Source: Acanthaster planci (Eukaryota; Echinodermata; Asteroidea; Valvatida; Acanthasteridae). Taken from it: a stretch of DNA of 64,000 bases. A program made the position numbers and the translations under genes. Location: positions 128,852-192,851 of the forward strand of contig NW_019091525.1 in the NCBI RefSeq assembly GCF_001949145.1, written 5' to 3'. Positions 53,041-63,670 of the stretch are shown here, one piece after another. A model generated the notes under the pieces. It saw nothing but the letters and a program-made list of their open reading frames with translations, had not been told where the DNA came from and searched no databases. The number at the start of each line of letters is the position of its first letter. Position 1 is the first letter of the stretch.

Positions 53041-55199
53041 CAGACTGTTTCAAAAATGGCTGGTGATTACTATGGCCATTAGAGGACGTTTGTCACACGT
53101 CCTGGAAAAAATAACGTGCGTGCATAGGGTTACGCTCATTGATCTCAAGTTTATAAAGACTGGATAGGAAATCGCGTCCAAAACGCGTCCCGCGTGTGCA
53201 TATTTTCAGGAGGGTAAATAACAAGCATTGGGAATTTTGTTACGTGCACTTTCAAACGGACATTTCCAAACTGCTGGTTGAGGCTATTGCACTTCAATCA
53301 AGGAAAACTGAATTCTGCCCCCGGAATGGATAAATTTGGAAAGAATAGGCCTAATGGTTGAGGAGATCAATCGTTGCACTGAACCAAATACCTGCCCATA
53401 CAGAAAAATTACAAAATTACAATTTTTTTCATTGGAAATTCAAGACTATGGCCAGAAGATCGTTTCAATTTTATATATGGGTTAGCAAGGTGAATTTTTT
53501 CATTCACCTTTCCCCGAAGATACCCCCAAAAGAGTAGTAAAGAGTGCAAAGTTTTACTACTCTTATGGGGTATCTTGGGGGAAAGGTGAATAAAAACAAT
53601 TCACTTGGCTAACCCTATAAAACTGAAACGATCTTCTGGTCATTGTCTTGAATTTCCAATGAAAAAACGCGGCACTATTTCGGTCTGATTTGCCCTGTTT
53701 TCTATGGGCGCGCGCGTACTTGGTGTAGTGCAACCATTGATCTCCATTATAAAGACTGAATAGGTCATCGCCCATTGTGTGTACAAAATGTGCAGCCGTA
53801 CGATGGCGGCGCGCTGCGTTTCAGGAGGGTAACGTGATGCTGTATGGTGTGCATTTAGTCAAAATTGATTGTGGAAAAAAGTTTAATGCCAGAGTATCAT
53901 TTCTCAACATAACAGACCAATTTCTTATTAAATAACCAACTCAAAACTGATAATAATTAACATTTTTTTCTGTTTGTTGTGTTTGTTTTGTTTTGATTTT
54001 TTTTCATTTTTCACACCTCTTGTCTACGGTCTCGCTCGGGCAATGTTGTCACTTTGGGTCGGTTCAATCATGATTTGTTGAGTGTGTAAACATTAAAGTT
54101 CCTCCAAGACCCACAATAGGTTTTACACTATAATGTCCAACTCTCCATGTGTTTTTCTGTCTGGTGTCAATGAGTCAACACTGAAAAACATCAAGTAAAT
54201 GAAAAAAACCTTAATTTTAATTTGAAAGAATCATGGGAAAAACTGCACTGAAATTCATTCATATACTAAATAAATTTCTTGAATACTGATAAGCGTGAGC
54301 CCAAAATGAGCAGAACTTTGACTCCAAGCCAAGCTAATTAAGTTTGTGCCACTTTCACCACAGCAGTTATAAATCAAATAAAAAAAATTGAGTTCCAAAC
54401 TTGACTAAAGATTTACATTAAAAAACAACTTTCTAAAAAGAAAAAAGGTCAGTGTTAACTGAGAACGAATCATTTTATAATTTAGACAAAGTTTCTTTCA
54501 TTGCGTTGATAGAATTCCCTCGTTTGTTACTTTACTCGAGGAAAACGTCAGCTCTCTGGCTCTTGCTCTAGTTTCATCTCTGCCCTGAAGATGAATATTC
54601 CGTCACATCGTCTGGGTTCAATGCATCTGCAGATCTCACATACACAAATTATGGCTTTCTTGAGATTTGTCCAGTGAAATCTTGGGAAAATTAACGACAA
54701 TTAACCATTCAGTATTTAAAACCACTTTTGCCGATAAATAATATTTCAGACGGTCCCAAGCATTATAGCACAAGGCATGCAGAAACCTTCTGAATGTGCA
54801 ATTCACATGTCAAAAGCTGCTCCTTCTTCCAAACTTAATTTTACCATCGATCTTTGGCAATTTGCTGCTGCGCTCACCTCAACCATTATTCTTCCAAAAT
54901 TTATCCATTCCGGGGGCAGAATTCGTTTTTTTCGTACGTAATCTGATGATTGAAGTACAATAACCTCATCCAGCAGTTTAGAAATCTCCGTTTAAAAGTG
55001 CACACAAAAAATTTGCAACGCTTGTTATTTGCCCTCCTGAAAATATGCACACGCGGGACGCGTTTTGGACGCGATATCCTATCCAGTCTTTGAAATGGAG
55101 ATTAATGAGTTTAACCCTATGCACGCACATTATTTTTTCCAGGACTTGTGACAGACGCTCTCTATTGGCCTTAATAATCACCAGCCGTTAGGAACAGTC
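53041..55199. mobile_element. Large palindromic element (arms M1 and M2)
   Basis: Outer modules M1, 53041-53350 (+) and about 54885-55199 (-), are inverted copies (TTTGTCACACGTCCTGGAAA, CGCGTCCAAAACGCGTCCCG, ATATTTTCAGGAGGG, GGGGGCAGAATTC). Inner modules M2, 53357-53530 (+) and 53545-53770 (-), face each other across a 15-base centre (CATTGGAAATTCAAGAC, AGAAGATCGTTTCA, CACCTTTCCCC.AAGATACC). 53780-54880 is unpaired AT-rich sequence with no recognised gene. Confidence 0.7.
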
Positions 55200-55780
55200 A
55201 GGCACTACGGCACGATACGACGGAAGACGACACAACGCGACGGCAAGACATCAGGACGCGACAGCACGACGGCAGGACCCGACGGCCTAAACCACACTGC
55301 ATAAAAACAATACAATGACAGGTGACGCGACATCACGACGGCAAGACGGGACGGCACGACGCGACATCATCAAGAAACAACGAGACGAGACGCCCCAACG
55401 CGACGCCACGACGGCACGATGCGACGGCAAGGCGGCACGAAACAATGTATTAAACACAGCATAAAAGTAATGAAAAAAGAGGCGACGCCAAGACGCAACG
55501 GGGTGATGCGACGGAGCTGTAGTAAGATTGCGTCGTGGCGTCGGGTCGACGGGACGATGGGGCGACGCGACGCAATTTTGGCGGCTATAGAACATCATAG
55601 TTTAATGCGTTGCGTCGTGCCGTCGTAGGAATGGGGTTTTTGTATAGTGTGCGTTATGCCGTCCTGTCCTGCTGTCGTGCTGTCTCGTTGCCATGTCTTG
55701 CCGTCGCTTCACGTCGTCACACCTTCGTGTGGAGCTGTCGCGTCGTGTCGTCGTCCGTCGTATCGTGCCATCGTGCCTTA
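55200..55780. mobile_element. CGACGG/CGTCGT fold-back array, copy 3
   Basis: Left end GGCACTACGGCACGATACGA and right end TCGTATCGTGCCATCGTGCC are inverted. Interior: CGACGG words, the core CAGCATAAAAGTAATGAAAA (55456-55475), GCGACGCAATTTTGG and GGCTATAGAACATCA, as in copies at 19.5 and 21.3 kb. Flanked by inverted M1 modules (54885-55199 and 55785-55870). Confidence 0.68.
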
Positions 55781-56090
55781 ATTTTTCTAGAAATGGCCGA
55801 AAATTACTAAGGCCAATAGATGGCGTTTGTCACAAGTCCTGAAAAAAATAATGTGTGAGCATAGGGTTGCACTATACCGAATACACGCCCATAACAGTGC
55901 AAAAATCAGACCGAAAAAGCGCCGCCTGTTGACTTTTGGGAAGAGTACGGCCTCCATATTTTTCATTGGAAATTCAAGGTTATGGCCATTAGATCACTTT
56001 TCGGTTCAATGCTATAGGGGTTATTCAAGTGAATTACTTTTATTCGCCTTTCCCTGAAGATACCCCGAAAATAGTTGTAAAACTATGTGC
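55781..56090. repeat. Third M1 + M2 module pair
   Basis: 55785-55870 repeats the outer end of M1 (GTTTGTCACAAGTCCTGAAA, GCATAGGGTT). 55845-56088 repeats M2 (CATTGGAAATTCAAGG, CGCCTTTCCCTGAAGATACC, TTGTAAAACTATG). Confidence 0.65.
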
Positions 56091-57250
56091 TCAGTTGTGA
56101 ATGTAGCCATTCGCCTCTGTCCAAAATAAGCCCACAGGTAGGGGCTTTTGTGAGGAAAATAGGACTCCCCCGAACTGGAAACTACCAGTCCCAAATTCAC
56201 GATTTAAAGAAATTTCTCTATGATCCCTCTTGATTATGGCGAGTCTTATTGTAAAATCCTTTGGGATCATAAAATATTGATTAATGAGTTCGCGCGCTGA
56301 AACCAACGATTTCATTGAATGAACCTCAGTGGGGAAGCGCGGACATCCGGGAGTTTCACAAAATGGCTGGTAGCAACCACACCGCGCCGACGAAAGCAAC
56401 TGCAACAAGGGCGCGCATACTACTGATCGAAGAAAATATTGTGTAATCCGATCCACAGACTGGTTGCACTGGTGCTTCAATGGTTGCTGTTTTCATGGGC
56501 GCGGTATCTGCCTTTTTGCGAGGGTCCTGGACGTCCGCACTGCACCTTAAATATCATTTGAAGGAGGCAAAGAGCCTAATCCAGCCGCTTTTGACTTTTA
56601 CTTGAACGCCAACATTTTCCAGTTACAGTTGCATGGAAGTATCCCAATAAATATCCGCCTGTGTGTATTAAAATATAGAGACTTATCCGCAACAGTAGTT
56701 GCAGAGCCCAAGAATAACATTTTTAACAGTTTTGGTCTCTAGAAATGCGACTGAGTTTTATCTGCAGTGTTAACAATCGATTCAGTTGGTTGATCCTGTT
56801 CACTAACGAGGAACATGCTGAATTCAGGACAAAAGGACAAAAGGAGATTAAAATCTACGACAACGACACTATTCTCGAAAAAGAAATTCAAGGCAAATGG
56901 TGCCGATTTTGGAAGGAAAACAGGATACCCTCTAACCTGATAATTTGAATAGGCTTAAGTATTTACTAAGCATGTTTCGGTAACATTGTGATCCTCTCCA
57001 CAGTCCAAGATCTTAGAACTTATTTTATATATTATTTTCTATGGAGGTGATGAGATGGCGTATGTCTGTTTATTTCTTTCCTTGAGAAAGTATAATCCAC
57101 GGTGCAAATACGTTGCACTGACATGTTTTTTTCGTGCAATGCAGAGAGATTCCAACCCAGCCTTAAACAGGCCTTTCGTAAAAATCTTGCATGAACCGCC
57201 CTCTGGTGACAAACTAGTGAAACTGCCAACACGGCGGCTAATCAAGTGGC
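56091..57250. other. Upstream flank of the secreted-protein gene
   Basis: Mixed composition. The plus-strand frame 56745-56948 and frames around 57055-57330 are open but show nothing recognisable. The last 100 bases form the presumptive promoter. Confidence 0.4.
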
Positions 57251-57254
57251 CCAT

Positions 57255-57260
57255 TATATA
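57255..57260 (+). promoter_or_regulatory. TATA box candidate
   Basis: TATATA in CCCATTATATACCATGGG, 151 bases before ATG 57406. Predicted start of transcription about 57285-57290, leaving a 5' UTR of about 120 bases. Confidence 0.45.
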
Positions 57261-57405
57261 CCATGGGACGGACACAAACGGTCACACTTCATCTGTGTCT
57301 CCTGTACCGACCTCTGCATGCTTTCCATAATAAGGCACTGCCGATATCGTGTTTTCTTTTCTTGTACAAAATACGGAATCATACTTCGAGCAGCAGATTA
57401 TCATA

Positions 57406-58050
57406 ATGTCGAAGTCCCAATTTGTTGGCGGCCTCGTACTTGTGTCATGCGTGATCTGCTTCCACTTTGTTGAATCTGTCCCCTTAGTCAAGGGGAGGGA
57501 AGAATCTTTTTCACACTCTACACTTGGTAAATCTCCAGACCCCCAGTCCCGATCAGCTAACCAAGAATTCGATGTTGCAGCAATCCCACCACCCCAGGCA
57601 CGACCTGCACGTGTACTTTTGCAGAAGAGCCAGAAGTTTTCGGTGTCTTTGTTTCAGCCTTTCCCTCGTGAGGTATCTCGAATTCAAATCTCAGCTGTTT
57701 TGGTAGATGATCATCCTACCGCTACATCGAAAGAGCATGGCTCAGCATTCGACGTCAAGCAGCCCCTCCAGGGTCTATTAAGACAAGATACAACTGCATT
57801 TTTCCCTCCCATCCCAGACCTTCCACCACCCCGGGAAAGCACGGACAGAGACCAATTGGCAGATGGTGATCGTGATGAGCTGAGCGGTGAGGACCAGTTA
57901 CCGATGATTCCAGAGTTTCCTGAAATCCCTGAATGGATGAGGGTGTCTGCTAGTCACAAAGAAAAGTCAACTTCACCAGCACCAAGAGGGTACAGGGATG
58001 TCGAAGATGGTACGATCGCCAAGGGGGAAGGCAAAAGTCACCGAAAGTGA
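57406..58050 (+). CDS. Predicted secreted, proline/acidic-rich protein, unknown family
   Basis: Single uninterrupted frame of 214 residues from ATG 57406 (A at -3), chosen because it places a textbook signal peptide at the start. Residues 1-24 read MSKSQFVGGLVLVSC and on to HFVES, with likely cleavage before VPL. The mature chain has no cysteine. It is rich in Pro, Asp, Glu, Ser and Arg, with a FFPPIPDLPPP block (about 132-142), an acidic RDQLADGDRDELSGED segment (about 148-163), and PEFPEIPEW (about 169-177), ending basic (GKSHRK). No transmembrane span after the signal. Could be a matrix, mucosal or peptide-precursor protein, but dibasic cleavage sites are not organised as in neuropeptide precursors. 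Either a single-exon gene or an exon of a larger one: a GTGAGC donor-like site lies just after the stop. Real gene likely, function unknown. Confidence 0.6.
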   Translation: MSKSQFVGGLVLVSCVICFHFVESVPLVKGREESFSHSTLGKSPDPQSRSANQEFDVAAIPPPQARPARVLLQKSQKFSVSLFQPFPREVSRIQISAVLVDDHPTATSKEHGSAFDVKQPLQGLLRQDTTAFFPPIPDLPPPRESTDRDQLADGDRDELSGEDQLPMIPEFPEIPEWMRVSASHKEKSTSPAPRGYRDVEDGTIAKGEGKSHRK

Positions 58051-58666
58051 AGGACGGTGAGCATAACTAAAAACACTTAATATTTCATTATTTATTTCTT
58101 TTAAATGTGCAGGAAGAGCTGCTCTTTTTTGAAGACCAATTACTGCAGTTTATAGACTGATAGCGTCCGACTGTTAACCGTCGCTCATGAGGTTAAAACT
58201 GCAATTTTGCCCTTGTCGCTTTTGGTGGACGAGACATCCAAGGGATTGGGTTGATAAGTTTCATTTTTTACTCACTGAAGTGGAGCCATGGTGCCGTTAC
58301 GTTGTGCTGTCACGCCGCATAATGCTACAGTAAACAATACGCCATACGTTTTTTTCTGAATATTGTACTGTATGTCAGGTTTCTGCGCCTAAACGTTGGC
58401 CCCCATAGTCGAGTCGCGACATCTAATCGTCCAGCGCGTCGTAGTCGTGAGAGTATTATCAGCGTTCATTCTCCTCAGCCAGTCTTAAATGTTTAAGACC
58501 AGCCAGGCACATATTTATTCCCAGTCATTATACCCTTTTATTGTCAACGAGTCAAAAGAAGTTAATGTATGATATATTTCCAACGATTTTGTTCGAGAAA
58601 TTAATTTTCATTTTCCCAAACACTTCCCTCCATTTATGGTATATTCCTGGTTCAAGTTGTAGAGAA
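58051..58666. other. 3' flank of the secreted-protein gene
   Basis: No clear AATAAA found nearby. 58290-58320 and 58385-58450 contain a few CGTCGTG/GTCGCGAC words reminiscent of the arrays at 55 kb. Confidence 0.4.
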
Positions 58667-58865
58667 TCCAGTTCGTAAGTGACTTCGTCACAAAGGCGGA
58701 CGCGCCACGATTCGCAGGCTCCCATTGGACGATCGCAGAAGTTGCGCGTTAACTTCCGGATCCACGGTTCCACATAAACAGCGATCAATGCATGTAACCC
58801 TATGTGCAGTACACGTGTGCAGTGGGCGTGGTTTAATCTGAAGTGACGTCACACTTACGAACCGG
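58667..58865. mobile_element. MITE with TTCGTAAGTG ends and internal CRE
   Basis: TIRs TCCAGTTCGTAAGTGACTTC (58667-) and, reversed, TCCGGTTCGTAAGTGTGACG (to 58865). About 199 bp. Contains GTGACGTCAC, GTGGGCGTGG and ACACGTGT. An inverted truncated copy is at 49386-49545. Several GC-type regulatory words make it a possible mobile promoter-like module. Confidence 0.7.
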
Positions 58866-60954
58866 ATATGGACATTGCGCGCAAGTGGCGCGTTCTGCGT
58901 CGCACGCAGACTCTCGACCAAGAGGGGTGGAATAACTGTCTCGTATCCATTGATAATGGGATCAATGCTCGTATATCACGTATGTTCTTGACGCACTGGC
59001 AAAGTGCGTGTGCGCAATATTTGCACTTAACGACATAGCAACACGCTACGTCTAATTTTGTGCGCTTTAATTGCAAAATGAAAGGTCAACTTTGTTAATG
59101 GATTTCCAGGAAACGGAGCATAAAATGAAACTTTTCACGGCAAATCCAAATTTGTAAGTAGCATTGATTTTGTGTCCTGCCTCGATAAAAGTAATGAAAA
59201 CTGTGGTTGTAAATAACCCAGATATTTTTTTCATTTTTCACCTGAAAAAAATTGAGTGTTGCCAAATTTGATCAATATCTATTAAAAATGACTTTTCGTG
59301 ATAAATTAAAAGACCGCCTCAACCGATTGCACCCAAAAACTGGGAATCCGCAGAATATTTATTTTTTTAAAGAAGATTGAACCAAATTTTCGCGTGAAAT
59401 CGTGTGAACCCAGACATTTTGTAATTGAAAAACACGTCACATATCCCCTCATCTAAAACAATTTTATGTCCTAATAAAACTTAGTTCTTAAAGTCAGGAA
59501 TTATTGCTTTGTCAAACTTTTGACGAAAACGAGGATACCCTTGCACCATACTCTTGTATATAAGGACAGACTTTTGAGTAACATTCTTGTAGCGGCGAGT
59601 GACGGGTCAAGTACAGTCGTGTGTGCGTGTTTACATGTGTACGCGTGACATGTACTGTACATGTTCATGTTCCTGCACATGCGCTGGGCGGATAGAACGG
59701 CTGTGATGTCTCGGTGCAACACTGATCCGTGTCCAGAGCAGGAGAACTTGATCAGTGAACAGAAAATGTCACTAATTTAACATTCTACTTTATGAAATGG
59801 TAGCAGTACTAACGAAATTGGTATAATCTAACAGAAAATCGTTATCCTCGTGTTGGATATACCATTTAATAAAAATGGATACAAAATGGCTCTGAATTTC
59901 AGTGCACCGTTGCATGGATTGAGACGATTTTGGGGTGATTCAAAATGACCTGAAAATTAAAAATATTATCCGGCGGATTCAAAATAAATGCCTGAAATCA
60001 ATGCATTAAGGGTAAACCTTTAATTTGGCGCTAGACTCGTGTCTCAAAAAACTTCTTTTCTATTAAAATGAATTGATGAAATTATTGCAAAATGTTGCGA
60101 TTTCATTTTTTTCGTTGTTAGAAAGGTCTGTAAAATCCACTTTTTATAGCGTTCTGAGATTTACCGTTATTTAAAAATCTCACTAATGCAGGAAAATTGT
60201 GTGTTTTTCGTGTGTTGTTGTTTCTACACTTTAGTTTTTTACGAGGGCAGTTGTTGAAAAATTCGTCTTTATTTGATCACTCACAGTCCCTTAGGGACAT
60301 AGACGTGCACTAGTGACCTCTTTGCCAGTCCATGTATTTACACTATTCTCCGGATCCACTCTTAAATGCACGTTTTAAGTCAGCCAGGGATGTATTTATT
60401 CCCTTTTTAAAGGATGCAGACAAGAATCGAAGAATGGCGGAGAATGGGAGGGAAAGACATTTTCCCTGACAATTTGCGGCAATTCTTTCGTTGGGGAGGG
60501 GTGGCAAGGATGTATTTTGTTGATGAAAAATATTGCAGAGCCTGCTTTGCTGGTTTTCTCTTTTCAAGTTTTATTCAAAAATGAGTATTTTGTCTTAACA
60601 TATTGATAATAAATCTTATAGGCTGATTAGATCGTTTTTAGAGGTCAAAGTGAAAACTCCAAATCTTGAGAAGCGTAAGACTCCGTGTATCGGGCCTGAT
60701 TACTGAACTAAATGTGTTTGCTGTTGATCTGGTGTCTTAAAGTTGATCAAGCGCAAACCTTTCTCGAAATGGTCCCCAAAGGGGACCACCTTGGTGGGTA
60801 GTTTGTAGTTTATCATTGCATACTGGTTGCACAGTTAAAAACATATACATGTAAAAGACAAACAATATTTCCATAAAACCGATGTCCCATACTTACATGT
60901 TAAAATAACTAAGGAATAAAAACCTTAAAATAAAGGGGCCTAGAACTTAGAACT
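58866..60954. other. Intergenic sequence
   Basis: AT-rich, ACATGT words at 59630-59680. 60290-60590 contains a minus-strand frame with no recognisable features. No gene called. Confidence 0.45.
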
Positions 60955-62903
60955 TATGGAGCGTCAAGATTGGACAACCCCATTTTCTCATTTTCTACTA
61001 GTAGATTTTCGGGATTTTGCACTTTGTGTATAGCTATTTCAAAAAACGCAATTTTCCACTAGCAAAAGTTTGGATTTTACGCCAACTCTCGTGGCGCGTC
61101 AAAAGTGACAACTAAAAACTTCAAATTCCCACTAGCAAATTTTATTTGATGCTCCAAAAGAGGGCAACCCCATTTTCTCATTTTCTGCCCATAGATTTTC
61201 GGGTTTTTGAAGTTGCACCACCCCTTTTCATGAAACCCTATTTTCTGCTAGTAGAAATTGGGATTTTACTTTAACGACGACGAGGTGGTCCAAAGTTTAA
61301 AACTGAAACGACCGTAGTGCTTCCAACGCTCAGAATGGAACGGTCTTGGAAGATGGGCAGTCTACATTAACGGTAGAGGGTCAATCGTCTGACGGATAGC
61401 GTCACAGCTCGGAAAAAAAATGTGGACGGTTACCATTGAAAAACTTGCAAATACGAAAGGGGCTGTCCAAAGTCTGACAGTCCTTTATGGTATACTGCAA
61501 ACTTACGACTTCCCAGCGCACCGTGTAATTAGAATGACGATGGTGGTTTGCCGTTGGGAATTTCCATTTTAAGTAAATGAGCGCATGGTGCCGGTGATAT
61601 GTCCCCTAAACGATGCTAGCTGTAATAAACCATTGTATCCATGTCCAGTAGTATAATTAAATTTGTTGTGGAACGATAAAAGGTTGGAATTGAAAAAGTC
61701 ATGTCAAGAGAAGAAGCTAAGTGCTGTTTAATCAAGTGAACCGAGATTTTCAAAAAGGGGAAAATAGAAAAAGTAAAATGGTAAACATTAAATTGCAACT
61801 TGAACTCTTGCCGAATTAGTTTTGACATACGTACAAATTCCAAAACACGTATTCAGCCAATAATTCCAATCATAAAAAGGATAGCCACGATGAAAATAAA
61901 TTTTTCAGCCAGTACACCAGTCGGTCAGTCACTGATATAATATCAAAGATTTAATTTAATATTTATCGTTCAAATCTTTGTTTGAGTCATCAAATACAAG
62001 TGGGCAGTTAAAGTGGAGGCCTGGGTCATTACTAATGATTCAAAGTGACAATGTGGAGAAAACACAAACTTGCAAATGACGACCCAGAGCAGTCATCATA
62101 TGCATGTACTGTAAAATACATGGATGGTGGATTGTATAACAAATCTTATATCTGAAGATCAAAAAAATTGGTTGTTCACTTTTGCCACTCCGAGTAACTT
62201 CCACCATAATCAGTCCATAATTTTTGTCAATCTTGGACATATTATTTTCAAAAATTTCCTTTAGAATAATACTCCCCTCTAAACTCCCATAAAATTGACA
62301 TCCTTGACGTGAAAAAGGCCCGATCTTTTCCACAAAATCGGCTATATAGAGATGGAAATAAAAGTTGTATGAAAAAAGCCGATCCCAGCAAGGGAATGTC
62401 CGAATGACACCTGATGCCCGTCAATGGACGGCGGGTCAATACAATGGGCTGGCTGCGCAAGTTTGCGGTACTACATGTACAAAGGACCGTCACTCAGGCA
62501 GCCGCTTCCCAACTGTCGTCCACATTATAAAACTTTTTCTGGGTCCAGTGACGCCAATCTTCCTAAGACCTTTCCATTTCAATGTAGGGAGAAAAGTGTC
62601 GTTTCAAGTTTCTAGTTGTCCCCTTTTGGACCACCCTGCCATCGTGTTTTTTTGAAAAGGGATGGTGCAACTTCAAAAAACCTGAAAATCTACAAGCAGA
62701 AAATGAGAAAATTGGGTTGTCCACTTTTGGAGCATCGCAGTAATTTTGCCAGTGGGAATTTGAAGTTTTTACTTGTCCACTTTTGACGCACCACGAGTGT
62801 CCACATTAATTTTTTACTAGCGGAAAATTGCGTTTTTTGAAAATGCGCAAAGTCCACAATCCCGAAATCCACTAGCAGAAAATGAGAAAATGGGACTCCG
62901 ATA
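60955..62903. mobile_element. Long-TIR element, copy B (complete)
   Basis: Starts TATGGAGCGTC and ends ...ACTCCGATA. Arms of about 0.4 kb (60955-61365 and about 62500-62903) are inverted and share, in order, GGACAACCCCATTTTCTCAT, TTTTCTGCTAGTAGATTTTC, CAAAAAACGCAATTTTCC, GTGGYGCGTCAAAAGTGG, AACTTCAAATTCCCACT, TTTTTGAAGTTGCACCA, then GAATGGAACGGTCTTGGAAG / GAAATGGAAAGGTCTTAGGA. Each arm contains two to three internal repetitions of the GGACAACCC module. The interior of about 1.1 kb has no recognisable transposase, so it is non-autonomous. Confidence 0.78.
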
Positions 62904-63409
62904 GGGCGTGGCTTGAAAAGGAGATAATTAGCAGAATAAGAGGTTCACTTACAAATCCATCAGATTTAATGTAAAAGAGCAATTATATTGTTGATAAGTG
63001 TATTTAACCTTTCATTTTAATGCCATAATTTTGTCGATATTTAATCTTAACTTCCTAAAGACCATGACACATCATTTGACTACAAATAGGTTCTTGAGGT
63101 ATGGAGTTACTGGGGCTTTTTTTGGGAGTGAGGAGGCCAACTGTTTGTTCCAAATTAAATTCTATATTCACTACAAGTAACATTTTAATTGAACTATTTC
63201 TCTGAGAATAGAAGCGAGGTTCTCTGGTGTATCAATTCACTGTACTTTAAAATGAAAACTGTTCTTGTGAGATTGGTCTTATTTACTAACAAAAAGTGTT
63301 TTTTTTTCAATATTCAAAGGCTCACTGTAATACACAGGCCTACATTCCTTCCAAAGCCATAGAGTAAGAAAAGTTTGACAGATATACATGCACCGGTATG
63401 TCACAATGA
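62904..63409. other. Possible 3' UTR/flank of the minus-strand exon
   Basis: AT-rich. ATTAAA on the minus strand near 63185-63190 could be a variant poly-A signal for the frame ending at 63410. Confidence 0.35.
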
Positions 63410-63634
63410 CTATTTGACAAGCTCTTTACAATTGCTAATCACTTCAAGTGTGAACATGGTGAAGTCTTGTCCACCTTGAGCTGTCAACTGTTCACTCGAA
63501 CCTGTCCTCTTGTGTATCACGATCCGATGGTGTCGTACCCAGAAATGACAGGAAGCTTTTGCTTTAGATGCTTGACCTTCAAAAATGGTACTGCACCCAT
63601 TCAATTCGGGGGAAGTTTCCTTGGGTGAGTGCAT
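63410..63634 (-). CDS. Candidate terminal exon, unknown gene
   Basis: Minus-strand frame of 74 codons and TAG (open to 63670 after an in-frame TGA). It reads HSPKETSPELNGCSTIFEGQ, ASKAKASCHFWVRHHRIVIH, KRTGSSEQLTAQGGQDFTMF and TLEVISNCKELVK. Composition and codon choice are protein-like, unlike neighbouring AT-rich frames. The start may be ATG 63634 or an acceptor slightly upstream (GACGCAG near 63660). No family recognised. Confidence 0.38.
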   Translation of the reverse strand: MHSPKETSPELNGCSTIFEGQASKAKASCHFWVRHHRIVIHKRTGSSEQLTAQGGQDFTMFTLEVISNCKELVK

Positions 63635-63670
63635 GTTGGAAAAGCCCCTCTGCGTCGCCCTATGGTTTCA

